Assembly (NCBI GenBank): GCA_001179505.1
Contig: CDMY01000227.1
Location: 149,685 to 213,684 of the forward strand
DNA from: Vitrella brassicaformis
Taxonomy: Eukaryota; Sar; Vitrellaceae
Direction: 5' to 3'
Length of the DNA: 64,000 nucleotides
Part shown: positions 11,359 to 23,711 of the stretch, in pieces
How positions within the stretch are numbered: the stretch's first letter is position 1
Layout: each line of letters begins with the position of its first letter
Notes under the pieces: generated by a model
What the model saw: the letters and a program-made list of their open reading frames with translations, nothing else
Told to the model about the DNA's origin: nothing
The model's database searches: none
Translations under genes and position numbers: made by a program

Positions 11359-12902
11359 GTGGCCTGGCCGCTTCTGGCGCAGCGCGTGTTGGTCGGTTGG
11401 TTGGTGGTGGAAATTCTTCTCTTTTTCTCGGGGTTGGTGTGATCGAGAGACTGACTATAAGAGAGGACATGGCATGCATGGGATGGCCGTGGGGCAATCG
11501 ATACGTGTGTGTACCGTGCCTTGCGTACTCGTTGGCACTGGAAAGGACGAACCCTGCTGATGTCTGTCTGTCTGCTGGCTGAATGAATGCCTGACTGACT
11601 GACTATGTCCGTTGCTTGCGCCTGTGCATGAAGCGACAAGCATGTCGAGTAGAGTGTGTGTGGCTCGCTGATGGTGCCGAGGGGGAGCCCCGCGATGTGC
11701 CAGACCATCATTGAAGGGCGCCGCCTCGTCACCGTGGACAAGCCACGCACACTCTGCCACTGTTCCTGAAGACAGACAGACACACTTGACTCGAATCGCA
11801 GAAAGAATGTCATTGATATCAATACTCACATAAATGGATGGATGGATGGATGGACGGACGGACGAGCCGCACTACACACTGTGTGGGTGGGGTGACTCCT
11901 CCCTCCCTCTATAGTCACATACATACATACCTGCACATCACATTGATTCAATCAATGGCCGGCTTTGCTCACTTGCAATGAGCTCCGCTCCCACATACTC
12001 ACTTCACTCCAGCCTGCTCGTCTTTGTTCATAGCGCATGCCATGCCGTGGTAACCCCTTTCTCGTGGGGGCCGGAGGGTTGGTTGGTTGGCTGGGCCCAC
12101 ATGGCATGGCATTCCATTCACTCTCTCGCCTCACCTCACTCACTGTCTGAGGTGGGGATGGAAGCATGGAATGAATGGCGCGGGGGGCGGCTTTCTAAGT
12201 AGGACGGGTACGGACAGATGTCTCTGTGTACAGATGAGATGAGATGGATGGGTGGAAGGTTTAACGGAGGGGACACGATTGGCGGTCTGTCCGTCCGTCG
12301 TCATGCTCCCTCCCTCTCTGCTGGCCTCTCGACTGATGGGTCTTTCTCTTCCATTATCTATGACCTGATGCGTGGCACCCGGCCATCTACACACCATGCA
12401 CCACCCACTAACTTTCACAGGAGAGAGGCGTCACGCTTGTGTGTATACAGGGAATGTGGCTGGCAAGCCGGCTGGCGGATTGACGAAAGCTGCGTGTGCC
12501 AGCCCCGCCCCGGTCCCCGTCCCATCCCATGGAGGTGTGTGTCATTCATTACTTACGCCATGGAGGGAGGGGTGCGTGTGTGTGTTCGTGTAATGAATGC
12601 CTTTGATGCGGCGAAAGTGAACTGCTTTTTGGTCGCCCGCGAACAGCATGACGGCATGGATGGACGGACGATGGACAGAGATACCCTACCCTTATTGACG
12701 TGCAATGATGAACATTTGCTGGCAACAGTGAGCAACTAACAGTGTCACAACCAACCATGTCTGTCGCCCACGTCCCTCCCTATGCACTGCACACAATACT
12801 CACTCACACGCGAACCGACGCTCACGGACACACACACAGACGTGCACGTGACGTAGATATCTACACGCGAAGAAGGTCAAATCTAGTTGACCAGTCAGTT
12901 AA
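11240..12902. other. Gene-free region, simple repeats
   Basis: About 1.66 kb between the convergent 3' ends of the glucanotransferase (plus) and IFT139 (minus). It holds TG repeats (near 11330-11360), GATG/GGAC repeats (11836-11865) and T/C-rich tracts. Several short ORFs exist but none shows a recognisable domain or a convincing exon pattern. A minus-strand ORF beginning at 11829 (MSIDINDILSAI) is the most protein-like and is discussed under rejected items. Confidence 0.6.
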
Positions 12903-15900
12903 CTAGTTCCTGAGTGCGGCTCTGGCCTTGTCCATGACCTCCTTCTTGATGCGCGGGTAGTTCTCGTTGAGCCTGAGCACCTTCTGACACACGCTGATGG
13001 CCTCCACGTGACGCTTCGCCTTCAAGTAGTTGAACGCCAACCTATACCTAACAGCACCCACACAACACAGCACACACACACACACACACACAAATGGACA
13101 CACACATGGATGGATGGATGGATCGATGCACCCTCCCCTCCCTCTCTCGTGTGTGTCGTGTGTGTCGTTCCCAGGTACCTACCCGACGGTTGGTGCGTTT
13201 TCGTTGGACAGTTCCCAGGCCTGTTCGTAGTGTGCGGCAGCGTCCTTGAATGCGGCTTCCTTCTCGTAGATGAGCCCCAGCTGCTCGTACGCCTTGCCGC
13301 ACGACCGGTTGTGGTCCTTGGCCTTCCTGCACAGATCGGCCGCCCACTCGTGCTTGCCTTGCTGCATCCCATGCCATCCACTCAGCCAAGCCACATTGAT
13401 CAGGTATGTGAAATGGGGTGGGTGTGCGTGGCTATGGAGGTAGCTACCTGTATGTGTAGGTCTGCGAGCAGCAGCCAGGCCTTCTCAAACTCCTCGGCAA
13501 ACTCCGGATTGTACGCCTGTCGACCGATGCAGTGCAGACAGATGGCAGACAGACATCACAGCACAGATCCCAGGCAGGACGCTCGCACGCTCTGACTGAC
13601 CTTTTTGGCCAGCTCGGTGATGCGCTTCAGCTGGTTCCTGGCCTTGTTGTGCTGAGCCCACGCACACACCCAATGCGCACACACACACAGGCACATATGA
13701 AGCGAACAGAACAGGTGTGGTGTGCCCTTCCACTCCACACACCGACCTGCTTTTGCATGATGAGTCCGTTGGACATGGCGAGGAGTGCCGGGACATAGTC
13801 GCGGTATCTGTTGTATGTGAGCAGCTGCAGCAGCTGCTGAAGGGCGCGCTCGATCTGAGACTTCTGGCGGGTCGCCATCAACACCTCAGCCTATAGAACA
13901 CACGCACACAGAGAGAGAGATATAAGAGAGTTAGAATTAGACTGCTGCCGCGCCCGCCCATATACCAACCTGGTATATTTGAATGCGCATGTCCCGTGTG
14001 CTCTTGGCGCACTGCTGCAGCTCCGCCAGAAGACCCTCAACCTCCCTGTCGACACACACACACACAAATACACGCTGCCATGTGATTGTTGGTTGGCTGG
14101 CTCACTTGACGGTCTCTGCATTGACGGCGAGGTCAGCGTTTTCGAGCTGGTCGAGGCCGCCGCCCTCATCGCCCCGCAGGTATATCTCCACCATGTTACG
14201 CAGACACTGGACGCATACACATGACCCACGCAGCACAACAGACAGACAGACAGACAGGCAGACAGAAGACATGGGGCACAGAGGCAGGCAGGTAGGCACT
14301 CAGTCAGTCACCTCTTCTCGATAGTCCGGGTCTCTCCTGGCGTAGTTGAACTCCTCCAGCGCCTGCTGCGCCTTGAACGTCCACCGGTAATGAATCCCAC
14401 GGCAGTAACGCAGCCCTACACACCCACCCCACCCCACACAGACATCACAGTACACACACGTCCCCCATCCCACCAACAGACAGACAGACACGCACACACC
14501 ACACGCACCCACCTGGTTCCTCCTCAGGGTCTTTGGTCGTGGCACAGGCCTTCTCCGCATTAGCGAGGTACTTTGGCGCGTCCTTGAGACGCCCCGCCCG
14601 CCGCAGCAGGAACACCAGCTTGCTCAGAGCGGCGTACTGGTCGGGCTTGCTCTCCAGCAAGCTCTGGTAGTAGAACAGGGCGTCCTTGTACTCCTGCGCC
14701 CCGCCGTCTCCCTGGCGCCCCCCCTGCCCGGCGAGGGTCATCATCAGATCAGCCATCATGACGGAGGCCTCCTCGTTGGCGGGGTCGATGCGCAGGAGGG
14801 TCGCGAGCTGCTTCTCGCCCTGGTCCAGCTCGCCTTTGGAGAAGTGCAGCTTGGCCAGGGCGAGGTAGCACTGGGGGTAGGTGTCGTCATGCTTGAGGGC
14901 GTCGTGGTAGTAGCCTATGGCCACGTCTAGACGCCTGATCGACGTACGTCCATTCCACAAAAGGACACAGACACACACAGAGACATGGACGTGTCTCGAT
15001 GAGTGAGTGGGAGGGTGGGGTGCTGTGCTGCGGTGTGGCGGACATTCAGACCTGTCTCTCTCTCTGAAGTACTCGCCCAGCTGGAAGTTGATGTGTGCCG
15101 CCTCCGTCTTGAGCGCCCTGGTCGTCTCCTCGTCCACACTCGGCACACTAACCGACAAGCACCGACAACACAATGCCCTCCCCCATCGGCCTACACCCAC
15201 ACCCACTTGGCGAGGGCCTGGCCGATCTGCTCCCTGGCCTCCTGCAGCGCGTGCACGGCAGCGGGGACGGCGGCGTTGGGCTGCGGGGCGTCTCCCGTGG
15301 GGCTCTGTTGGGTGGCGCCGGGTGCGAGTGCGTCGGCCTTGGCCTGATGGACCTTGGACAGGTGCATCAGTGTCTGGATGTGGCTGCGCTGTGCCTGCAG
15401 GCTGGCGGGGGACGACTTGCCCTCCTCGGCAGCTGACAAGTCAACACACACGACACGACAAGCATGAACCATGGAGGCGCCTCGCCTGATGTGCGCCGTA
15501 CCTTTGGTACGTGCCGTCTGAAGCTCAGTGACCGCGGGATCCCACCTTAGAGAAAAACCATGGATGCATGGATGGAGCCAATCCCGAGTCTCGCTCTCAC
15601 TTCTTGAGTTTGAGGTAGAAGCTGGCGAGGTCGTTGCGGAGCTCTGTGCGTGAGGGGTCCCGCTGCAGGGCATCCTTGTAGTACTTGACGGCACGGTCGT
15701 AGTCGTGCGTCTGCACCAGAGCGTTGCCAATCCGCTTGATCAGCGTCGTGTCCGAGGGGCTCTTCTCTAGCGCCTGCTGAAACGCCGTAATGGCGTCACT
15801 GGGCTCCTGCAGACACACAGACACACAGACACACAGGGGGCGTCATGGTGTGTGTGGGAGGAGGGAGGAGGGGGGCTGGGAGGAGTGCGTGCCTGTATGG

Positions 15901-18900
15901 CCATGAGGGCCTCTCCGAGTGCGAGGTAGTTGGCGAGTGTGGGCTGGTGTTTGATGAGGTCAGTGTAGCACCGCACGTACTGGCGCTTATCCTTCCGGTG
16001 CTTCAGGTAGATGCTCCCCATTGCCATCTGCACACTCGCCACACACACACATACACACAGAGGGACAACGAACGTAGCCCAGCCGCCATTGCGTGCCTCC
16101 TTCCTTCCATCTCACCTTGGCAGTGGCGAAGTGGGGGCTGGTGGGCTGCATGGCCTTGAGCATGTTTAGGGCCTGGTCCACCTCGCCCCTCTTCACAGCC
16201 AACTCAGCATTCGTCACCAATATCCTATATCCGCAGCCACACAGACACTCTCTCCCATATATCCCATGGATCCCACCGCACCGCCTCTCAGTGCAGTGCC
16301 ACCTCACCGCCCTCACCTGACTTCCTCAGGGGTGCCTGCAAACTCTGCGATGGCGTCCTGGATGACCCTGTTGGCGTCGGCCACCCTGTCGGCCTTTGTG
16401 AGCAGCTCGGCCAGCATCACAAAGATGGTCCCACGGTCAGCCGTGCTCAGCGGGATGTTGGTGCTGCTGCCGCCGGTGCGTGTGTGTCCTTGGCCAGAAG
16501 TGGGGGCGGCACCAACTGCACGGACAGACAGATGGGACAGATGATGGAGATGTGATGACGTGTGTAGGTACGTGCCTGTCTTGATGCCCGGGAGCTGCAT
16601 GGCCTCCTCGAGAATGCGGATGGCCTGCTCGTCGTCACCGGCGGACGAATGCACCTACATGACATCACACCACATGACATGACGACACACAGCTTGGCTT
16701 GCTGGCGGACGACAGACAGACAGACGTGTGGCTGGGCTGCATCGGGAGGGTCAATCAATCGCCTAGGTGGGCCCACCTACCTGTGCTTTGAGCAAGTGGA
16801 AGATGGGCTGCTGTCTGACGGTGAAGTCGTGGGAGAGACCTTTCTCCAAATACTGCAGGGCCAACGTGGGCTGGTCCTGCTGGTGATACAGCCTGCATTG
16901 CATCCACACGACACACACACGAGACGACCGCACACCTCTCTCTATCTCTCTCTCTCTCTCTCTCCCCCTCTCCCTCGCTTTGCTCACTTGGCCAGAAGGA
17001 GGTAGCCGTCAGCGTTGGCGGCGTCGAGCTTCAAACACTGCAGCAATATCCGCTGCGCAGCGTCGTTATCCTTCAATGCGATCCTCGCCTTCGCCAAGAG
17101 TATCTGTGCGACACCCACACCCACCCCAAACCGTGTCGAGAGACATATAGCCTGCCTCTATGCCTCTCCCGGCCCACCTGAGCTGGAATGAGCCCCGGCA
17201 CAAATCTGGTGAGCGTCTCCAGGACTTTGATGCCCCTCGACAGGCTCTGCGATGGCTTCTCCCCTCCCGCACCAGGGGCAGCGGTCTGCTGCTGCTGCTG
17301 TGGGACGGTGGACGCGGCAGTGGCAGTGGCTGTCTGCTGCAGGTACTCCCTGGCTATCTCGAGCATAAAGTCGGCATTCAGCTTGATGAAGAACTCGTAC
17401 CCACTCGCAGCTGACATCCGCAATGAACGGCGTGTGTGAGTGTGTGTGTGTGTGTGTTGGGGCGGGTTGCCGATATGGTGCCTGTCTACCTCTGAAAGTG
17501 GTGATGTGCAGGGTGAGTGCGTCGTTGAGGTGCTTGACGGCCGCCTCGCTGTCGTGCCGCTTGCGCCAGGCGATCAACGCCGTCATCAAGGCCAACTCTG
17601 CCGACTTGCAAACACTACCCTGGTTGATTTGATGCAGCAGGGGCCATGCGGATGGAGCGAGGAGGGTCGATGCGCGCGCGTGTGTGTGTGTGTGTGTGTA
17701 CCTGTATCTCGTGCAGGAAGTCCAGCTGTTCCTCAGCCTCCGTGAGGTTGCCCTCCTCGATGCGGCAGTGGAGGATGCCCAGCAGCGGACGGACGTCGGA
17801 GTTGTCCTTCTCTATCGCTTGCTACATGATTGATTTAAGAAACGTCCTCACACACACACACACACACACACAAACAAGAGCTTCTGCTGCCTGTCTGTCA
17901 GTGTGTATGCCGGTGTGTGCATGTCTGTCTGTCTTTACGTGGTATGCCTGTGCGGCGTCGTTGATCTGTCCCATGAGCAGCTGTTGGTACCCCAGCTCCG
18001 TCAGATACACCGACGTCACGCGCCCACCCAACATCTCCATCGCACGACGCAGCTGCGGTGGCCACCGCACACACACACACACACAGACATACGGATGCGC
18101 TGCTGCACTAAATGGCGCGCTGGCTGGCTGGCCATCCAGGCCCCCGACCTCCCACCATGCTGACAGTGACGTTGATGATGGATCTGTCCCTGCACGCGAG
18201 GCGCGCGAAGAGCTGCGAGCACGACAGCCACAGGGCGGGGTTCCGCGGCTCCTGTGTCTGCAGACACTGCATAACATAACGAAGAGACAGACAGACAGAG
18301 GCAGAGGAGGGAGGGATGGTGTGTGTGATGGTGTGTAGTGGTGTGTGTGTGTGGTGTGTGTGTGCATGCATCTATCTACCTGCACGAGCTGCTGGAGCTG
18401 CTGTGCAGCGGTGGACTTGCGCGCCTCGACAGCCAGCGAATAGAGGATCGACAGACGCAACGTCTGGACAGCAACGCCAAGCCACGACCAGTTCATTCGG
18501 TTCATTCGGTAAACAAGTGATGATTGATCTTCTTCTTCTTCCGTTCACCCACCTCGATGTTGTCAGCCTCTAGCTGCGTGATGCGCTGGGCCGTCTCCAT
18601 CGCCTGTTCCCTGACAGCACAGGAAACACACACACACACACAGCCAGCCCTGGTGGGATGGGATGTGGACACACACATGCCGGCCCGGCCGCACGTACCA
18701 GTCTGCTGTTTGCATGAGGACTTTGGCCTTCTCGATCAGGCCGGGGACGAACCTGAGATGCAAGCAGAAAGCATGGCTGGTGATTTATATATTCCTGGTA
18801 CAGCACACCCCGCTCACCACTCGAACTGCACCACGACCTCGTTGACGAGATCCAACGCCTGTTTAAACAGAAATCAGTTATATGCATGACGTGGTGGTAA

Positions 18901-20300
18901 GTAGCTGCGCGCTGTGTGCTTTGCTTTGCTTCCGTTCCTCTCCCTCCCTCCCTCCCTCCCTCTGACCTGCTGCCACTGCCTCTTTGCCTCTGCCACCTTG
19001 ACGCGACCCATCAAGGCATCCACGTTCTGTAGCAAGCAATACACACACAACAAACAAGTCAGTCGATCCGTTCGCCATTTGACGAATGATGACCGACCGA
19101 CCGACCGACCTGTTTGCCACCCTCGTGCGCGGCTGCGGCATTGAAGGCCGCCTCGCACTTCTCTATCACCGGACCCACGGTTTTCGACTGCACGCATTAA
19201 CGGCGCATAGAGAGAAAGGGATTGTTTGCTGTGAGTTGTGGCCTACTTACCGAGCTGAAGCCTCCCTGGCTCTTGCCCGCGAGATACTCCACCCAGCCCT
19301 GCCAGCCATAACAGAGAAAGCCACACATGTCTGTCCGTCCGTATGGATGGTTCTCATTGGTGCCCGCCCCTGACTGACCTTGGTGGCGTGCGCTACAGAG
19401 GTGGGGACGGAATCGAGCACCCGCTGCACGTATTGGCGCGCATCACCGAATTGCTGACACACCGAGGGGTGGAGGGATACACACATAACACATAACACAC
19501 CATACAGCACACGCGAAGGGTTCCTTCCTTTCTCCATCCATCCATTCGCCCCCCCTACCTCAGTGTAGGCATTGAAGAGTGCCGCCATGAGCAGGGCCTG
19601 CACGCGGACACAAACAAGGTGGGTGGCAACTCAGTGGAACCATGCATGCCGAGAGGTTCTCGTGCGCGTGTCCAGGTGTGTGTGAGTGGCACGGCACCCA
19701 CATGGTCAGTGGCCGAGCCGACTTCTCTCTTCATCGCCGCCTTGAGCGACTCAACCGCATCCTTATGGACAGACAGACGGACAGACAGACAGACAGACAG
19801 GCACGTGTCGGCCCGCTCAGCTCAATGACAGCCTATCCATTTTCGCTGACCCTGTCAACTTTTTGCGCCTGTTTGTGGTAGTAGAGGAGTGCCGCCGTGG
19901 CCGGCAGCGCCACCTCCCGCCGGTGCACTATCACGTCACACTCACGCAGCGCCTCATTCACCGAACCTGCCATGCACGACACACACACACAAAATGCCAT
20001 CTGTACGTGTGTTGTGTTATGTGTGCTTCGGTGCGTCATGCATGCCGTTCCCTGACCCTCTTTGGCCATCCCCAGCGCCCGCCAAAAGATGAAAGAGGCC
20101 TCATCGCGGGTGCCCTGGGACAGCTCCTAACCAGCAAGAAGGACAAAGAGGGAAACGACCAGCGAACAGACTTTGTTTTGACGGATCTGCGCGGCGCATC
20201 GCCTCTTTGTGGTTGTCACCTCGTTGCAGACCTCCTGGATCTTTCGCCAGTAGCCCTCCCGCGCGAAGTAGTGCAGCATGCACTCCGCCTGACCGGACAT
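12903..20300 (-). CDS. IFT139: Intraflagellar transport protein IFT139 / TTC21B (TPR protein)
   Basis: Peripheral subunit of IFT complex A, which drives retrograde transport and membrane-protein import in cilia and flagella. I trace about 37 short exons on the minus strand, from the ATG at 20300 (MSGQAECMLHYFAREGYW) to the TAG at 12903-12905, giving about 1,390 residues, close to the 1,316 of human TTC21B. The whole length is TPR helix pairs. Family landmarks: EALREC near the start, LGYQQLLMGQINDA, FFIKLNADFMLEIAREYL, DVAIGYYHDALKHD, AAAHYEQAWELSNENAPTVG, and the C-terminal AFNYLKAKRHVEAISVCQ...KARAALR. Most introns are GT-AG. The intron at 15892-15807 has a GC donor (CAG/GCACGC) and must be removed to keep frame. 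The gene is divergent from a coiled-coil gene, with 168 bp between start codons. It implies a flagellated stage. Confidence 0.93.
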
Positions 20301-20468
20301 GACGCTATGCGATGGACATTCGTCAGATCTCTATGGACGCCATCAGATGCACCACTACCTCAACACAACCGCGACATCAAGGGGAGTGATCCGCCAATTC
20401 ACCGCGTGGGGGCTGGCCCCCCGTCTCCCCGGCGTCTCGGCAGTGTGGGCAGTTTGTGCCTCCCCATG
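20301..20468. promoter_or_regulatory. Shared divergent promoter region, IFT139 / coiled-coil gene
   Basis: Only 168 bases separate the IFT139 start codon (minus) and the proposed start of the coiled-coil gene (plus). Both 5' untranslated regions and promoters must fit here or overlap. The stretch holds no repeat. No specific element was identified. Confidence 0.5.
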
Positions 20469-21999
20469 GCAGACAGTTCTGTTGATGCGGCCGTGTGCAA
20501 GGCAGGTGGTGAGCCCGAGCCGGAGGTGCCCGCGCGAGAAACAGAGGCCCCACCTGCTGAGCCTCCACAAAAGGCATCCGATGATGACAGCCATGCTCCA
20601 GGTCCGCCACTAGCTGTGACGCCCATCCATGTCATATCATGACATTCGCTCTGTCTGTGTCATGCAGTTTCCGCCTCTTCAGATGGGATTGCTCCCGACG
20701 TGAGCAGCTCCTCAGCAGCAGGTCTCCTTCGGGAGGCCGACGACATCATTGATTCGCTCAAGCAGTGGCGCGAGGACACACACAAGCGGCTGGAGGAGCA
20801 GCTGAGGTCAATCCAGAACGACCACGTGCCCGACGGCGTGCCGCTGGCCGGGCCCCCCGAGTCGAATGCAGCTGCCGAGGAGGAAGAGCTCGACGTCTGG
20901 CTGGAGGAGCAGCAGCAGCAGCTGGCCGAGGTGTCTGAGAGAAGACAGCACATACAGGACCAGCTGCACGCCATCAGGGTACCCAACACAAGGAAACAAC
21001 GCAGAATAGCCATCATTTCGTGTGTATGTAATGGTGGTCTCATTATAGGCTGAGGGCGACAGCGGTCGTCTGCAGCAGAGTTTGGAGGAGTTTTTGAAGC
21101 GGTTGCGGGCGAGCCAGGTGCTGCTGGAAGAGCAGTCCAGCGAGAGCAATGCCAGGCTCAGCGCACTCCGTCGTGAGATAGAGGAAATGAGGATCAGGGC
21201 GGGAGGTGAGTGAGCCAAGGACCAATGCACCGATGGTTCCTTTGGTCTCCCTGGTGGCCTGGCTTGTATTGTATGCATGCTGGCAGAGACGTTGAATGAC
21301 GCGGCTTCCATCACGGCTCCCTCGCAGCCGGTGGAGGACTCTGCTGCAGTGGACGCGAGCGCCACTTTGCAAGAGATGCTCGACAAGGTGAGAAGGCGAC
21401 GAGTGGCGTCCGTCTCTGTGTGCTCCCCCCCGGCTGTACGTGATCTCTGCGTGCAGTGGACCGAGGAGCTGGAGGGCATTTTGGCGCAGGATGGCCCGCT
21501 GGCTTCTCTTGTCGACGGAGAGGAGACGGACAGATACCTGCCGTCCTTTGCCCGCCCCCCATTGCCGTGCGCCTCCAGCGAGTCGCCCCCTCGCATTCTC
21601 ACCCGGGCGCAGAGAGACATGGCGGAAAACGCCCCAAGCGCCACAGCAGATGAGGTCAGTCAGCAGCCGCTGGGAAAGAAACAGGCACCAAGGTTGGTTG
21701 GCTCCCCGTGTGTGGTGCAGCTTCCTGCAGAAATGGTTCCCTCAGCCGACGAGCTGGACAGCACGGCCTTCCGCGGCCAGATCGAGGAGCTCGAGCACAT
21801 GATGGACGAGCTGCTCGAGGAGTGCGACGAGGTGGAGAGACTCATCACCGAGGCGCTTCCGGAAGGGCATGGCCACGAGGATGCTCTGGCACCCCCTGGT
21901 GGTCAGGGGCAGGAGCCGGAGTCGAGTCCGGAGGCGGAACCCTCTTGCGGGAGGTCATCCTCGACGCTGGGCGCGTCGCGGGCCGAATCGACCAATTGA
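20469..21999 (+). CDS. Coiled-coil protein of unknown function
   Basis: I do not recognise the family. Six exons (20469-20601, 20668-20978, 21049-21205, 21287-21387, 21457-21654, 21721-21999) join with agreeing phases into 392 residues. The first about 60 residues are Pro/Glu/Ala-rich and probably disordered. Residues from about 65 onward are acidic, glutamine-rich coiled coil (READDIIDSLKQWRED, ELDVWLEEQQQQLAEVSERR, SLEEFLKRLRASQVLLEEQS). Near the C-terminus a second helical stretch (IEELEHMMDELLEECDEVERL) is followed by a Gly/Ser/Glu-rich tail. There is no signal peptide or membrane segment. Divergence from IFT139 within 168 bp suggests a possible shared expression programme and thus a ciliary or basal-body role. 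That is inference from position only. Confidence 0.75.
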
Positions 22000-22348
22000 C
22001 GGAATGGGATGGGATGGGACACTTAGTCAGTGCATGTCTGCCCATGTGTGGGTGTACGGAGGGCCGGGGCGGGGGATGCACAGTGGCGCTTATGGGATGG
22101 TGTGGTTTCTGCGTGAGTGACTGGTGACAGACAGACTCATGGACTCATGGGATCAATGAGTGAGAGAGATTGGAAGAAGTGCTTCGTTCAGTCAGGGCGA
22201 GAATGCACCACCACTAAGTCCAAATTGAGCCAATCGTATAGAACCGTACCCTGTGTCCCCATCAGACGACCCTTCTGCAGTGAAAGCACAAGAAAACTTC
22301 CCCTCCTCCCCCCGGGTGGAGCGTCCCCTCCCTCCCTCCCTTCCACCC
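22000..22348. other. Convergent 3' spacer
   Basis: About 350 bases between the stops of the coiled-coil gene (plus) and the next minus-strand gene. GGGATGGGA-type and CCTC-rich simple sequence; no coding exon seen. Confidence 0.55.
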
Positions 22349-23504
22349 TCACGCGTGTATCGTCCCCCCATCGAGCACATCACTCAGCAGCCCGTACCGA
22401 CCCAACACACGCCTCGCATGTCGCATCGTCTCGGGGTACTTGTCCAGCCCCGACGCACCGCCCCCCACCGCCGTCTCCGTCGTGTAAAGCCACAAAAACC
22501 CGTTGCTGAGTCGCAGGTAGGCCGCAAACGAGTCACCCTCCTTGTACCCACTCATTAGGATGATGCACTGCTCCCGGGGGTTGGCCGCGTTGAGGTCCCG
22601 CCGGTCCTCGCGCCAGCTGATGACGAAACAGTCATCGTCATTTGCCGTCTGTGTGAGCAGCGACCGGTATTTGGGGTTGTCTTCACCGACTCGCGCGTCG
22701 AGCAGCCGCTCCTGCCGCACCAGGCTGTACCAGAGGCTGAAGACGCACTGGGTGAGCAGGTTGGTGAAGGTCGGGTGCAGACAGGAGCCGTCGCGCACAA
22801 CGGGATCGGTCGCACGGTAGGCCTGATGGTAGGGGTGGTTGGCCGGCAGATCCTGCTCTGAGACGACGACAAACTGGAGGTCATGAGCCACCCACACAGG
22901 GGCCTGCTGCTGAGGCACACACACACACAGCGGCACCCCATGAGCAACGATGGCCGCATCTCTGTGTGCAATCCTTCACCGGTCCAGCAGCAGCGGCAGC
23001 AGCTCCCTGGCCCGCACCTGCAGCCTGCTGCGCCAGCTGCATGTTCCTATCCTCGAAGCTCATGAGGTGCCCGATGGTCTTATAGACGGCCATCGACAGC
23101 GGCACCTCGTGAAACGACGCCTTGGTGGGCAGGTTGTCCCGCAGCCATTGAGCCGGCAGCATCAGCGGCAGCCCGCCCTGCTCAATCACGTGGTAGATGG
23201 CGGCAAGCCGGATGAAGATGGCAATCTTGGGCCACTCCCCAGTCGACGCGCCTTGCTCGAGCACATAGGCCGCCCGCAGCACGTAGCCGAACGATACGGG
23301 GGCCGTGCGGTCGATGTCGATGAGGCCGATGACCCCGTGGCGGGCCATGAGGCTGTCGAGCCGTGTGAGGAGCACATCCGCTGTGATGACGCTGGCCCCG
23401 TCTGAGCGAGAGGTCGATCGCACGTTGACGAGGTCACAGACCGAGAGCAGGAAGCTGAGCAGCACCCTGTCGCGCCAGAGCTCCAAGGGCAGTGAATACG
23501 GCAT
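22349..23504 (-). CDS. Hypothetical protein, mostly helical, no recognised domain
   Basis: Not recognised. Two exons on the minus strand (23504-22980 and 22909-22349; GT-AG, phase 0) give 361 residues. The start is the ATG at 23504 (MPYSLPLELWRDR); the upstream in-frame codons have no ATG. The first half is helical with hydrophobic stretches (VLLSFLLSVCDLV, IAIFIRLAAIYHVI) and an Ala/Gln-rich linker (QQAAGAGQGAAAAA) at the exon end. The second half has a compact alternating pattern (VWVAHDLQFVVVSEQDLP, DDDCFVISWREDRRD, EQCIILMSGYKEGDSFAAYL) that looks like an alpha/beta domain. It has no signal peptide and no clear catalytic motif. It is head-to-head with the DUF2256 gene, 207 bp between starts. 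Confidence 0.65.
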
Positions 23505-23711
23505 CTTTGCGGCAGGCAATCAATGACCTGAGAAAGTGGAGAAAACAGCAAGAATGTATTCATGAATCGAATCCATGTGGCAATGACATACTGACTGCCA
23601 TCCTCACCTTCGTTTAAGGGAGTTCGGTGTTGAGGAAGCGATGTGTCGGCCCGCATATGGATAACCTCGGCTATAGCCTGATTGGTTTCTCAACATTCGG
23701 CCTTTTTTGAA
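23505..23711. promoter_or_regulatory. Divergent upstream region, hypothetical gene / DUF2256 gene
   Basis: About 207 bases between two start codons on opposite strands. The base composition is visibly more A/T-rich than the flanking exons. This fits a bidirectional promoter, but no element was identified. Confidence 0.4.

Noticed and set aside
11455..11829. Minus-strand ORF beginning MSIDINDILSAI
   Set aside because: It starts like a real protein but soon enters low-complexity CA/TG-derived sequence. The only candidate intron is 25 bases, and no domain is visible. Kept as unsupported.
16516..16575. Second possible GC-AG intron in IFT139
   Set aside because: The 60-base segment is a multiple of three and open in frame (encoding a His/Ser-rich stretch), so it could simply be coding. 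Evidence for splicing is weaker than at 15807-15892.
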